Source: Spirodela intermedia
Taxonomy: Eukaryota > Streptophyta > Magnoliopsida > Alismatales > Araceae
Direction of reading: 5' to 3'
DNA length: 64,000 nt
Assembly (NCBI GenBank): GCA_902729315.2
Contig: LR746268.1
Span: 4,829,501 to 4,893,500, forward strand
A program made the position numbers and the translations under genes. The notes under the pieces were generated by a model. The model had not been told where the DNA came from and made no database searches. It saw only the letters and a list, made by a program, of their open reading frames with translations. Shown piece by piece: positions 24,038-37,100 of the stretch. The stretch's first letter is position 1, and every line of letters begins with the position of its first letter.

Positions 24038-24753
24038 CTTCTTAGTGACGGCTCTGCAGATTTTTGTTTTGTCCTACAATGTCCTTTCTGCTTGATATTG
24101 GGAAAATATATATGGAAACTCTTGTAATTATATTATATTATAAATGGAAACTGTTTTTCTGTGCATGGATATTGTGTTATTTCCCAATTTCATTTTTATA
24201 CGGTGTCTCCAACTATCACTCTACCAAGTGTTTTCTCAGGGTATGATGAATGGGTCTATATTTTGATCTCATTTCATGTTTTTAGGAAGTCAGATTTTCA
24301 TACATACTATTCCTTTGCACAAGAACACAATGAGAATGCTGTGAATCTGGGTTACCATACGTTTTCATACTGGGTAAATATGAATTAATGAACCCCAAAA
24401 AACAATAATTAATCGAGGCATTCCATTAATTAACTGTGTATTCACCTTGCATAAACCTGAGAACCAGACTTGGAGAACGCTGCATCTGTCTAAATATTTA
24501 CATTGCCATGAATAAAGCCAAAGTTCATATGGGCACATCTGCTTGCTTGTAACAACCACTTTTAGACTTCTTTCCTCGAAAATATGCCACAGTAAGACCA
24601 AAGTGGAAATATTGGGGAATAAGTGAAAAATAATAAAAAATCGTGCGACTTCGAATATGCTGTAAGGGTTTCCTACTACCCATATCACCCAAAGCTTGCA
24701 CATATCTCATAGCTAGTAAGAGAAACTGAAACCCCTGAGCCAAATATGGGTGC
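24038..24753. other. Convergent 3' UTR region, snurportin / M48 peptidase
   Basis: 716 bp of AT-rich sequence between convergent stop codons. Short frames on both strands have no family match. No repeat or mobile element was recognised. Confidence 0.55.
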
Positions 24754-27522
24754 TTAAAGCTCTGCTGCCCTCCTCAGGAGAGATCTGTATTCCTGGCTCC
24801 TGGACCACTCATCGATCTCTCGGGCTCTTAAGACAGGCAACGGGTGGGACAACTGCCTTGTCTGGGCGTTTCTGAAGAATAAAATCATAATTCTTTTATC
24901 ATAATTTTTTCCTCCCACGGTCCAAAAATACAGCATTTTTCAACACCTCCACTTTGAAGGGAAAATAGGTTAGGGCGCTAACCTGATGTACCACCCAACT
25001 GGACTAGAAGAAGCTTTATCGTATGAGCGGGCTTGCTCCAAAAATGCATCAACATTAAGCTGGTCAGCGAGTGATGGGCATCCGCCAGCTAACTTCATCA
25101 AGACAGAGATGACCACCTCTTGATGGAATAGGAGAATAATGAACAGTCAGTCAGAGGATAATGGATATCAAGAAACTTTGCAAGTTTGTATCCATTTTCA
25201 GTTGAAGTTTAATTTTTACACATTTACGTTCGAGGAAAGTACCTTTAATTTTTTTAAAAAAAAATTAATCGGCGACATGCGTGATTTAAAATGGTAGTTA
25301 TCCACAAACGTTATTTTTGCTCTTAATAAGTCAAACCTTTATTCCAAGCTAATAAACCCTGAAAATGATATAAACCGACGTGGTAGCTAGGTTATGTAAG
25401 TACAATCTTAGTTTTTAGCTACAGTTTTCATGTCTCCTCAAATAGTAAACCGGAAAAGAAAATACTGTCTTTGTTGCCTTGAAGTGGAAATTGATCCACT
25501 TACCTAAAACGCATGAGAGAAAAATTACTAGTTTCATTTCTAAAAGGTTATTTACCTTGGAATCTTGAGTGACGAGGAGAGCAGCTCGATCACAAGTTAG
25601 TTCGGCAGATCGAAGCCACCTAAAAAGCTGCTCTTCCAATCTCTGAGCAATGAACCCGCCAAGACCTAGGAGGGTAAAAAGGCGTAAAAAATGGACAACT
25701 TTCAGATTTTTTTTGTAAAGTAATGATCATTTATACCGAAAACTGAGCACGACGATTTACCAGGTACAGCATATGCCCCCATGGTAACAATATTTGCAAA
25801 TGTAAGCCACACTCCATGATCACACTTCAAATGGCCCAATTCATGAGCCAATACAGCCTGAATTTAGAGAAATTATGCGGAATTTAAAGCTTGATTTCAC
25901 ACAGAAAAATGATTGAAATATTTAAATTCAGGTAGCTACTATCCAAGGCATCTAAACATTTATGAAGTTTTCCTTCAAAAGTTGATCTTATTACTCTCAG
26001 AGAGTTAATATTTTCTGCAATATGTTTCATTGAAGAAAAAAATCATAAAATGTTTTATTGGTATACATGAAACTATCAACTTTAATAAGACACATGGTAC
26101 CAGGAAGCTTTCCTCCTTTTCCATATTCCAGCTTCAAATCCTTCTATTGAAAATCACACAATGCAAAAAGTTCAATTACAGCACCAGAGTCAGCGTAATC
26201 GCATATTATCAATATGTAGGCAGAAGAATTACCAATAAACTATCCCAATCAAACATAAATGAGAAAACCGGCGGTATTCCCGAACCAACTTTAAGTAGAA
26301 ACATTTTTGAGTGCTCTTTTAGGTCAGGATTTAAAACATACAAGAAATCGTTCAAATCATTGAAACACCGACTAAAACCTAGATTTTTTTACTTGTATTA
26401 CTAGGATAAATGTCAAGGATGTGGCTTCCAGGCTACGTACGCCACAATAACACGGGCCACTTAGCCACGTCAGATAAACCTGACATTAAAAACTGAACTA
26501 CCTTACCATCTAGAAATTAGAGAGACAACCTTGAAAAAAAGGTATAGGAATGAGTCACATAATTTGCTCCTATGATTATGTAAAAAGAAAGATTTCGCGC
26601 TCTGAATCCCAAGTTCCTAGTGGATTTCTATCTAGGTTGACAGCCAGATGTTCACGATGAAAACTGTAAAGATGTTATCCTCGGTACTTTCAGCGTTATA
26701 CCACGAGCTTTATGTACACTGCGTTGAGTTACAAAGTTCTTCCAAGACACAACATAAATCGGTGTTTATCCAAATATTCTAAACATTTCGAAAGCTAATC
26801 GAAGGATATCATTTAACAATAACAAAACTAAAATACATTACCTGTAGTTCTTTTCTGGTTAACAACTCTACAAGGCTCGTGTGAACAACAATGAATGGCT
26901 TCCTCCCGCTAATTGCCAGAGTATATGCATTTGGGACAGGATTTTGACGGATATACAGATCAGGAGCCTCAACATTCAGTATTTTACATGCGTCAATCAA
27001 TAATTGATAAAGATCAGAAAGCTGCAATATGTTAGAGAGCATTAAAAGATCTGTGGTGAAATGTAGAATATCAACTTGACAACTACGAATAAATTACCAA
27101 TAAAATTTAATGCCCAGTATTTCATTATAAAAGTCCAAATTTTCAAATCAAAGTTCAGTGGAAACCACATAGGATTTCATCTAAATCTTTCTTAGTGCAA
27201 AACTGCCCATTGAAAGATGATACATTGTAGGATTGTTGACGCTGCACATGAAAGGAGAGTTCGATTCTAAGATAGTATTCAACGTATCGTAAGCAGTGCC
27301 ATTCAGCTAGAACAGCTACAAGCATGGAAAGATGACTTGAACCTAGGATGTGATCTAGAGATCCCAAAATCGAGCTAACACGAACCATATCCGTCGACTG
27401 CATGATTTTCTGTTTTTCAATTCGTGTATCCAACTCAATTTTCCGGGGGCTTTTTCCATGCTTTTGGAACCACAGAAGAAAGGAGAAAGTAGACGGAAAG
27501 AAGAAAAATGAAGGAAGAAGAG

Positions 27523-27575
<53 letters not shown>

Positions 27576-30186
27576 TGCTACTTCTAGTCAACTTGCTCGT
27601 CTATTGACTCTCCACGGACACTGAAAGATGCCAAAAGCAATGTAGCAGCTATTCTATGACAAATCTGGTGCATGTTTCTCCGTTAAGATCTGATGATGAG
27701 AATAACAATGAAGAACTCATTGAAAGCAGGGATGACAAAGAGAGTGCCAGGCCTGACACCCATATAAAGGAGGATATTGTTCTTTCGCCAGTTCCACGTT
27801 AGAGAAGATTGCACAGTAGTGTTTCATCAGTTTGTTTGGGCAAACGTCATAGCTTGCTGGCATTAGTCGAAAAACAATTCTTAGCATAGCCAACATTAAA
27901 CTCCTAAACCATAATCTGCATCCAAAGTCTGAAGTATATATACATGCTTGATGCAAATATCCCCAGGTATCACGACGCGTTTAAGGGAAGATATAGCCTA
28001 CGTAAATAGAATCCTAATACTGACCTGATTTTCAGCAACACGAACAGATGTTCCTATGTTCTCAAGAAGCATGACCTGCTCAGAAACGGGTCCTGTAGTG
28101 ACAATAACATTCATGAAATCATGCTAAGAGATGTAACAAGCTAATAAAAGTAATGTCATTCCACGAACTAGGGTTTTCATTAACCTGAAAACGCATTAAT
28201 CTGCTCGAAAAGAAGGAATTAAATGATTTGAAAAGTTTCTAAGATCTGTCTTCCATAAAAATCTAATAACAATTTGATGACATGGAAAGTCTTAATTCAT
28301 TTGTAACCATAATAAATCAACTTAAACATAAAATTGAAGTCTTTGCAACATCAAGCGTAACAAAACGCTGAACCCACATCTACAGCTGTTAAACAATAGT
28401 TTCTTCATCGCTATAAGCCTTATCCCATTCATCTACAATTAGCCACGTCCAATAAAAGACAAGATATTCAGATGAATGAAGACAGAGAATTCAGTCCATA
28501 CGTTTCTAATAATTTATGAGATATCAAAGGCCACACTCATATAAGATAAGTTACACAACAGAAACGCATATATAAGCAACTAAATAATAGCTTGATGTCA
28601 ATAATCATGCAACAAGGGGAGACCAGGTGTATTTGAATGAGAGACCATGAAGCCGGATATACAGTCTTCGACCAACTCACTCAGCTGGATGAAAGATAAA
28701 AGATTGGGCACATTTTTCCCAACGAGTTACTTTAAATGCCATCAACACTTACATCATAGCGGTACTTGATAAATGTAATTCTGAATAGGGACTTTAAGAA
28801 AAGTCCTAAAACAATTGCTAGCACAAAGTACTAGTTTTTTATATTATATAAAGGGAGGACAGTGAGCAAACTTTCATCTAAACGTTAGAAAAGAAGCAAG
28901 ACAGAGAGAAAATAGGTAGTTGGATACCCGTTGTTATCACTGCTCTGAAAAAATTAAATGAGACACATAAAGGACGACCAGTTTTGGGAAGAATACTGGA
29001 TTACACATTCAATTTCCAATTGAGGAACTGATGCAATCATTACTGGGTTTTGAGGAAGCGGAATAGATTAGCCCCCCAAAGAACCATATAGCCATGTACT
29101 GATGATGCTCATCAAAGAATAAAATTCATATTGACTGGAAACATCTACCACTATAACTTCTAAATATCAAAGAAAGCCTAGGCCATCTTCCCTGGAGATG
29201 GATCAGATTGTATATGCCGCTTGAAAATAAATTAGATCCAATAGCTTTTTGAGTCGTGAGAAACGTTCACGTGGTTCAGTTATTCAAATTTATGCCAAAC
29301 AGAGACACAAGGTAACAAAAGAAAATAATTCTACCCAGTTCTTCTCACTTTCACATGGACATAAATATGAATAATACGTTAGCTATCTTTGAAATTTGAC
29401 GCAACAAACTATTAATCTGACCTTTGAGCATCAATCGACGAAGAGATTTATGTTTTCTAGACGTCACATCTTGGACCAACTCACAGAGAGTAGCTTACTA
29501 AATGTAACAACTCACAGGCACCATTGCTCCGTGACGAACATGGGATGAATTACAGTCTAAACGACAAGTAAAGTGCAACTAACGGCTACACAAATCCATT
29601 CCTTAAAAAAAAAAAAAAATTACTTCAACTAAGAAAACTGAGGTGAATTAGGGCTCCATAAACCAAGAACACAATGAAACGACGCAAACTACAGAAAAAA
29701 GAAACCAAAAAAATTGGAGATATTTTCATTACCTAACAAAGCCTTGCCAAATTCTTTCAGCCCAGGTATGGCCCTCAACAGCAATGTATTCTGCATTCGG
29801 GGAAAAAATGAAATGAAGGAAAGTTAGGATATACGACTTCTAGATATTCTGAACGAAAAAATTATCAGACTAAAAAAAATAAGTTTATGATAAATACGCT
29901 TTGATAGAATTCCGACCTGCTGATCAAGAGGGTGTCTGAAGTCATCCGCTTCAAGATCACGGAAGACATAAGTTCCAGAAGAAGAAGATGAGGAGGTATA
30001 AGCGGAAGTATTCGTAGAAGCCCCACAAATCACAGAAGCTGTTTTCAATCCACGTCTCCTCTGGCCCCGCAATTCGACATGCAGAATCCGGAAATCACAT
30101 CGATCTCCCTGCCTCGAACTCGCACACGCCATTGGTATCAAGGAGTTCCGAGTGAGGCTGCAGGAAGGCAGAAGAGAAGACGCCAT
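24754..30186 (-). CDS. M48-family zinc metallopeptidase, organelle-targeted type
   Basis: Exons are 29917-30186, 29733-29790, 28025-28092, 26842-27021, 25761-25857, 25556-25665, 24983-25116 and 24754-24871. The frame closes at 344 aa. Exon 1 encodes a Ser/Arg-rich leader (MASSLLPSCSLTRNSL) followed by a serine run, like a plastid transit peptide. The catalytic HEXXH is HELGH at residues 197-201 in exon 5. The third zinc ligand is the Glu of SAELTCDRAALL (E246), with the conserved Asp four residues on (D250). Upstream, VPNAYTLAISGRKPFIVVHT is the usual M48 pre-motif. It resembles Arabidopsis At3g27110-type proteins. OMA1 and HtpX are distant relatives, but I see no clear transmembrane pair here. 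The substrate is unknown. Introns 3 (about 1.0 kb) and 2 (1.6 kb) are the longest. Confidence 0.92.
27525..27572. repeat. (GA)n microsatellite, about 24 units, in M48 gene intron 3
   Basis: An uninterrupted GA run on the plus strand, read as (CU)n in the transcript. It lies mid-intron between exons 3 and 4. Confidence 0.92.
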
Positions 30187-31117
30187 GGAAGAGTGAGGGA
30201 GAGCGCTATGGAAACAAGACTCGAGCTGTCAACGGTTCCTCTTTCTCGTTTTCTTGGAAGTTGGAAGAGGAGGTGCGGAACGCCGGGGTGCAGCATAAGT
30301 TGGCTTCCTCCGATCCCCTGCCCCGCGGATCGTACCATCCTGGTGCGTGATGGCGTCATACACCGAGGAAGATTTCACGCTCAAATCTGCTCCCGAGGGT
30401 AACTCGGAATAGCCGCCTTGGTGGCCACAACCGCGGTTAATGGCGCGGCTTTCTCGCCACCCTCCGACGTTCTCCGGTTTTGACTTTGGAGGCGGCGGCG
30501 CGCGAAATATCCTCGGGGGGCCACGTCGGTCGTCTGGCGACCAGGAGCTGGCTGCCCTGTTAATGGGCCGGCTCAGGCCAGGAAAATAAAATAAAATCTG
30601 CCGAAGCTGATGGGCCTGGTCGACCCGGAAGTCCAAATCAACACGCTAACTAAGAGCCAAATGGGCCGCAAGGACCAATACATTTCGGTCATTATTTTAT
30701 TGAAAAAATGCATTGATTTCTAAAATTTTAGTCAAATATATGAAAAGAAAAACTTTTGAGTAATTCAGCCCCATTTCTTGAATATTTATATATATATAAA
30801 GGCCTTGAAAAAAATTACGGGCAGATGATACTTTATTAAATGAAGAAAAAAATTGAATATTTTTAGATCAGACCTCACCCAGAAGGACTGGTAGCTGGGA
30901 ATTACTAGATAACTCGATGATATTTTTTATTCTTATAACCCTGCTCCTGAGCTACATACGACACAGTTCAAGGCGAGTATCCACTGGCAGATGTCAGGGA
31001 ATGACCGCTGTTATGCGAGACAAGCAGTGCGGAAAGCTGTACATCGAATGCCTGCTGATGTCAGGGGCTAGGTGAGCGACCATTTGGGAAGTGGAGATGT
31101 TCTTCAGGCCGAAACTC
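30187..31117. promoter_or_regulatory. M48 peptidase promoter with three TGGGCC elements; 3' flank of WD40 gene
   Basis: TGGGCC occurs at 30564-30569, 30611-30616 and 30662-30667, about 380-480 bp upstream of the peptidase ATG at 30186. This spacing is typical for plant site II elements. The part from 30700 to 31117 is AT-rich and should contain the WD40 gene's 3' UTR. GC-rich frames at 30190-30640 are not recognised proteins. Confidence 0.5.
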
Positions 31118-34100
31118 CTACGCAGCTTCTGCTAATGGGTGAGAGAGGCGCCATCTTGCACGCGGCGGTCCATTTGTATTGTGGTACAGCACCTGCCAAG
31201 AGAAGCAGATCAAGAGGCAGGCTTGGGCAGCTGAAAATGCTCTCTGGGTCACTGCAATGATCCGGGTTGGAATCACCCAGTGGGGCCTTTCAAGGCATAA
31301 GATCCATGCCAATCCATGGAGAAGACGAGGAAGCTTACAACTTTCTGGTCATCCCCCCCGGTGGAAATGTACTCGTCGTTTGGTGCCACTGCCACCTGCC
31401 ATTTGTGCAACCTTGTTAATGTTCTTGATCTGAAGGAGGTAGAGAACCAAAGCTTTCACAAAATAGATGGATAGGATGGGCATCATACAGTGTTGACGCA
31501 TCGTGTGTGGCTTATCAAATGTCTGATGCAAGGTTTGCCCAGGGCAACATCCCACATTGCGATGCTGTAAAACGCAAGGAAACCAAAAGGTCAGGAGGAT
31601 TTGGCATCAACACAGCGTAATCTATAGAGAACTGTTTGTGCACACCTGCCGTCGCCGCTCACAGTGACTAAAACTGATTCCCTCTGAAGCCACTTAGCGT
31701 CATTTACACCTTGGTCGCCCTCATCAACATGTCTGCAACGAAGTATGCAGGTCATAAAAGAATATGAAAATGGGAAAAGGGAGAAAATCATTCAGGAATG
31801 ACCAATAAAAACGTTTTAAAAGATTAAACTTTATGGAAAGAGAACAAAACAAAGAAACAGAGTTTTGTTTGGACAAAAGGAAGGCTTAGACAACCGCAGG
31901 CTATGCAATCTAAAACAAAGTTTTTGTGCTATTCTAATCAGGATCATCGTCTTCTTCATAGTTGTGATTTGGATGGGCATGGTTTTCGTAGTTTCTGAGG
32001 CAAACCTCTACTCAAGGACGGCCAACCTTTGGTCCTAAAGCCCTTGGCCATGCTTTGGTTAAGTCACACCAAAGTTTCTATGATTTGGTGCAATACTTTT
32101 CACTTTCAGGCTCTGAATAAGATATTGAGTTGGCCGACGACATCCATGGCCAAAACGGAGCTTCAAGAAAATAAGCCATGTTGTGATCCTAGAGATAATT
32201 TCCCATCCAGGATATCAGCATCGTTTCCCACTGTAAGAAACTGTGATCGAGTAATCCAGGGTGACAAAAGTAGTCCCGAAAGTCATCTACTTCTTACTGT
32301 GTCACTTTGCATCTTCCTCGTTAAACAACAAGCTGGAAAACGCACTTTGATGGCACAAATTTTCTAGCATATGATTGGTGATTAAACGTTTAAAAACTTG
32401 TCTACATGCAACTTTCTTCACGTACAATGGAATGTAAGCCCATGTCACACAGCATGATATCATCGAGGAAGGGAGAAAAATGAAATGGGAGAAGGGAAGG
32501 GAGAAAAAGGGTGATCCATGGAGGAAATAATGACATAAAATGTAGAGCGGCACAACAGGTGACGCCTGAAGAGCATCTCAATGAGCTCAACGGTGTACTC
32601 TTTACACGAGTAATTAAACGATGCGTTAACCGAGAAATACATGGCTTGAGAAAAAAGAAATAAATTATGCCGTCTGAAGTTTAATCCAATAAAAATGAAG
32701 TGAGACAATAAACAGAAGAGGATATTTTCGAAGACATAGTTTTTATGTTTTCAGAATTGCTCAATACGGAGGGGCCACATGTTTTTTGAACTTCAATAGT
32801 CTTCACTGCCTACACTAATTGCCTTTCATTCTCGCTCATATCCCAATGACAAAATCTGGTCTAGTAATCTTTGTAGACTCTTCCCCTTGCGACACATTAC
32901 TATGTGTGCAAATGCAAACATTGTCCTCAAGAATGTGACCACAGCATTGGTTCATCATACGACATACATCCTTCTGTAAAATTCCCATAAAGCCAAAAGA
33001 ACTTGTACCCTTTCCCACTCCCCTTGTCATCTTTCCTGGACAACAGTACACCTGGTTGAGGAACTGTACCCATTTTCAGGTGACCAGCATGAAGAAACAC
33101 TCGTTCCATATTACTTTCCCGTTCTATCGCAAACGTTTGCAGAAAACCCGCCCTCCCCCCAGCCCCAAAGGTTCTATGACACTAAGAGCCCATATAATTA
33201 GGCGAGGTTATTTTCCTCTGTGCAAATGGAGCATCCCATGAACACAGATAACAAAATAATGAGACAGAATTTGTACTCCCAACTAAGTATTTCTTAATGG
33301 TGGAATACCTTCACAAAGAAACTGCGACCGAAAACAAGGCCATTTTGGATAATGTGAAGTTCGGAAATTGTTTCTGAATTTCTTACAGGAGGTTCCTGTC
33401 CACCATTCAACTTGTTCTACATTAAACCGTCTCCAAGACGGGCCTTCTCTAGGTTTGATATTCTGAAATGGAACTATTTATACAGATAGGTCCAAAAACT
33501 TCCCTCATGAACCACGAAGAAATGCAAAGCAAAGCCTAGCATTGTCTTACTATAGACCAAAAAAAAATTTATTTAAAAGTATATGGAGAGTATTTGGCAT
33601 GCAGCAAGACTAGTTACGAGGAACTAACCCTGGAAGCTGGCCTGCATGTTCTGCAGTCGGCATCTGCTTCCCATGGCTCAAACAGTGTAAAGGCCTAGTA
33701 GAAGTGAAGTTATTGATGGAAAAAGAGTGCTCATCATTGCTATGCCCACGATTCATTGGCATAAGCCGTGTATCCCACACCATTGTACTATTTGATGTGC
33801 TTGAAGCATGAAAGTAGGTGCCGCACTTGCTAAATGAAACAGAGGTAACCTGTACAAAAGGACATGTTCCAGTAAAACGCTAAACAAAGGAGTACAAACA
33901 GTATGGTTTTGAAATGCAGAGCCTTTCAGTATCGATATTCATACCTCATAGCTAGACCCCACTGAAAGATGAGAAATGACACCACATGTTCTGATATCAT
34001 ATAAGTCAACAGCCCCATCTCCAGCACCTTTCTCCAATATAATAATAATAAAAATCAAATGCTAAAATTATAACGAAGACATGACAGACACTATCTGTTT

Positions 34101-37100
34101 GTACATTAAAAATGTGAGATGATCCCACCAGTGATCACAGTGTTGCAGTCAGAGTTTGTTTTCAGGGACGTGATGTACTGAAAAGAAAAATTGTCAGCAG
34201 TTAGATTGAAATGATGGTGTTTCTCAGAGCCCCGAGAAATAAACTTACAGAATCATTTGCAGGGATTGATAAATAAGACTGAGGAGATTCAATGTCCCAC
34301 AGTTGCACAACAGCAGGACCACCATGTGAAGAATCACTTCCACAAACCAGTAAGTTCTGGCTACAGAATTCCATGGCCTCAATGGATGGAGAGGCCTTAC
34401 TTTTATGCCTAGAGAGAGGTATATAACAATCAGCAAAATCATAATTTGACATGGTTCCTCCAAAATTTGGAAAATAAGAGTCTAAAAAAATACATAATCT
34501 ATCCAGAACCCGTTCGAAAATTAAGTTTACGAAGGAAGAAAAGTGTTTTAAGAACACTAATGCTAATACCTTAGGCTCCCATTCAAGTCCGCAGTAAGCT
34601 CCCCTGTCAAGGCATTCCACAAGAGGAGCTTTCCATCCCCAAGCCCACCGCTGGTCACTACAAGACCTGAAAAAATAGTAGTCCAATATGAAAAGGAAGA
34701 AAAAACCATCAAATATATAGCAATCCATGTCATTAATTTATTTTTATTCTACCAGCGTGACAAGGGAAAACACATCAACGTAGCCAAATCTAAGAGGATG
34801 CTTCAAAGATATAAAAGAAAAAAACTTGTTTTAGTAAAAAAGCTATATAAAAAAATGCTAACTGGTCAATTAGCTTGAAACTTGTAGAAATAAATTTAAA
34901 ATCATTTGTGTTTTAACCTTGAAACTTGGTCTAACTAAAAACTAGCTTCGGCTTATTTATGCTTCAGTTGATAGAATTCATAGAATTAACTTAATTCAAT
35001 CATCGTCTGGAATCATGGGCCAGCAAAGCTGTATGGTGGTTGAGCTGCTTGGTGATTGAATTATATCATAATTTACATTCATTTCATAGACCATCCATGT
35101 TTATATTTTTCCCTAAAACCACTGTCCGCAGAGTTTAATAAAGAAAAGGCAAAACAAAATGTAACTCACCGGTTTTTTTTTCTAAATGTAATAATAATTT
35201 TAATGATCCTATAGAAACATCACTATATGTAAAAGTAATACATTTCTTAGATGGCTTTGACATGTTGATATACATGACTTACAGGATTGGTAGTCATTGA
35301 CTGTCATTGCACTGATTTTCTTCGTATGTCCAACTGATGCTCGGCCATCACTGACAGGCCCTAGAGTAAAAAGGCAAGAGCCTGTTGTCGCATCCCAAAC
35401 CTATTTAAAAAAATGAAAATAAAAAAGAAGTAAAAAGCATACTAAGTTGTATTGATTAAATGCAAAATTATCCCACTAAAAAAAAAAAAAGAAAACTAGA
35501 AGAGAAAAAGATTATGCTCATAAAGTTTATTGTATTGCTTCAAGATTTGACAATTGGATTATGCTCATAAAGGCCACTCTATTTCTGTCAAACCCTGCGA
35601 CAATGCTGATGACTTTGCATATGTGGAGAGATTGGGTAAGTATGATGACTACATAAAAAAAATTGCCGCCATAAAACGATTTCACTATGATGAATATGAT
35701 GTCATTCGACATGTCTCAAGTGAGTATCAATTCCTAGATATGGAATATTTTTAACAAAACATAATCCAGACTAAGCCATATAAGTACCTTCATTAAGTTG
35801 CCACCGCATGAAACAATGCTTGCACCTCTAACAGCAAATTCAACAGCTTGAATCTGTCCAACCAACAAGGACGAACAATAATAAAAGCCTTTGCAACAAT
35901 TTCAATGCAAAAGGAAGGGAGGCATGCTCCCCCACACAGGAAATGTTCATCAATTTTCTGAAGGTTTCAAAGTGGAAAAGAGAAGACGTTCTTGTCCCAA
36001 CCACATTTATTTGGGATTTAAGGACGAGTACAAAAATTTTTACGGCTATCCCTAAGTATTTCTCATATGCAAAGGTGATTAATCGACCACAGCTAAAAAA
36101 AGTATAGAATGAAACTCCCAGCAGATAATATGCTATCCCAGAAAGCCAGACACAAGCTACTAAATCCAGATCAGCATTGACGTTGTTGATGATAGGATAA
36201 ATCAACATAATTCTTGTCACACAATTCTGTAAAGCCTTAATATTCCGATAGAACCCAGCATCCAGAACATCCAACCCATCTGCATTTTTTATGACTTGCC
36301 AGTCCATTCTGAATAAAGGTATCTATATACAGTTCCTCACAAAGTTCACCCCTGAGACATGGATAAAAATTTCCATTCATATATTATTTTCATAAATTGA
36401 AAAATATCTTCAAGACACAAATACAGGCTCCCCCGCTTTTTCTTTTTCTTTTTCAAAACAACTCTTGATAAACTTTCATTAACTCGGAAGCGCCTGGAAG
36501 AGCCAGAAAAAACACCATCTGGAAAGTAAGGTAGCAATTAAGAAGAGAAAAACACACATCTGAGTTACGTTAAACATAACAGGGAAGTGGAGTAAGGATA
36601 TCAAAAATTTATAAGAGAGAATCAACTAAATGATACCTGGCAGTTATGACCCGAGAGCTGGATAGCCCTTCCAGACAGAAGATTATAGAGAAGCAACTCA
36701 TTTGGCGCCTGCAGTAAGACAAAAACAAACCAAATCAAAGAAAGACAAAACACAAAACAAGATAAATCAAAGGAAACCAATCAAATAAAGATCGAACTGA
36801 AATGGATCGTCATATCATATCAGGTCTTTGAACTTGGAATTCAATATTCTACCAATTACAATCCCCCAAAAGAGTTGAAGGAGACCAATATCCCATGAAA
36901 GAGGGCCTATCTTGCATTGACGAATTGAGTGCTTATATTCGTCCAAGCATGTATGTGAATCTCCTTATCCCCCAGAGGGGACTTAGGTGCATAATGCTCC
37001 TATCAAAGAACATGATCCAAACGTGATTCGACAAAGCAATACTTGTTCCAAAGAAAAGATATTAGAGGTCGTGTTAACCGAACCTTTCTTTAATAAAACA

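Noticed and set aside
27155-27433. 92-codon frame within the M48 gene
   Set aside because: It lies in intron 3. Adding it would break the phase between exons 3 and 4, which join cleanly without it.
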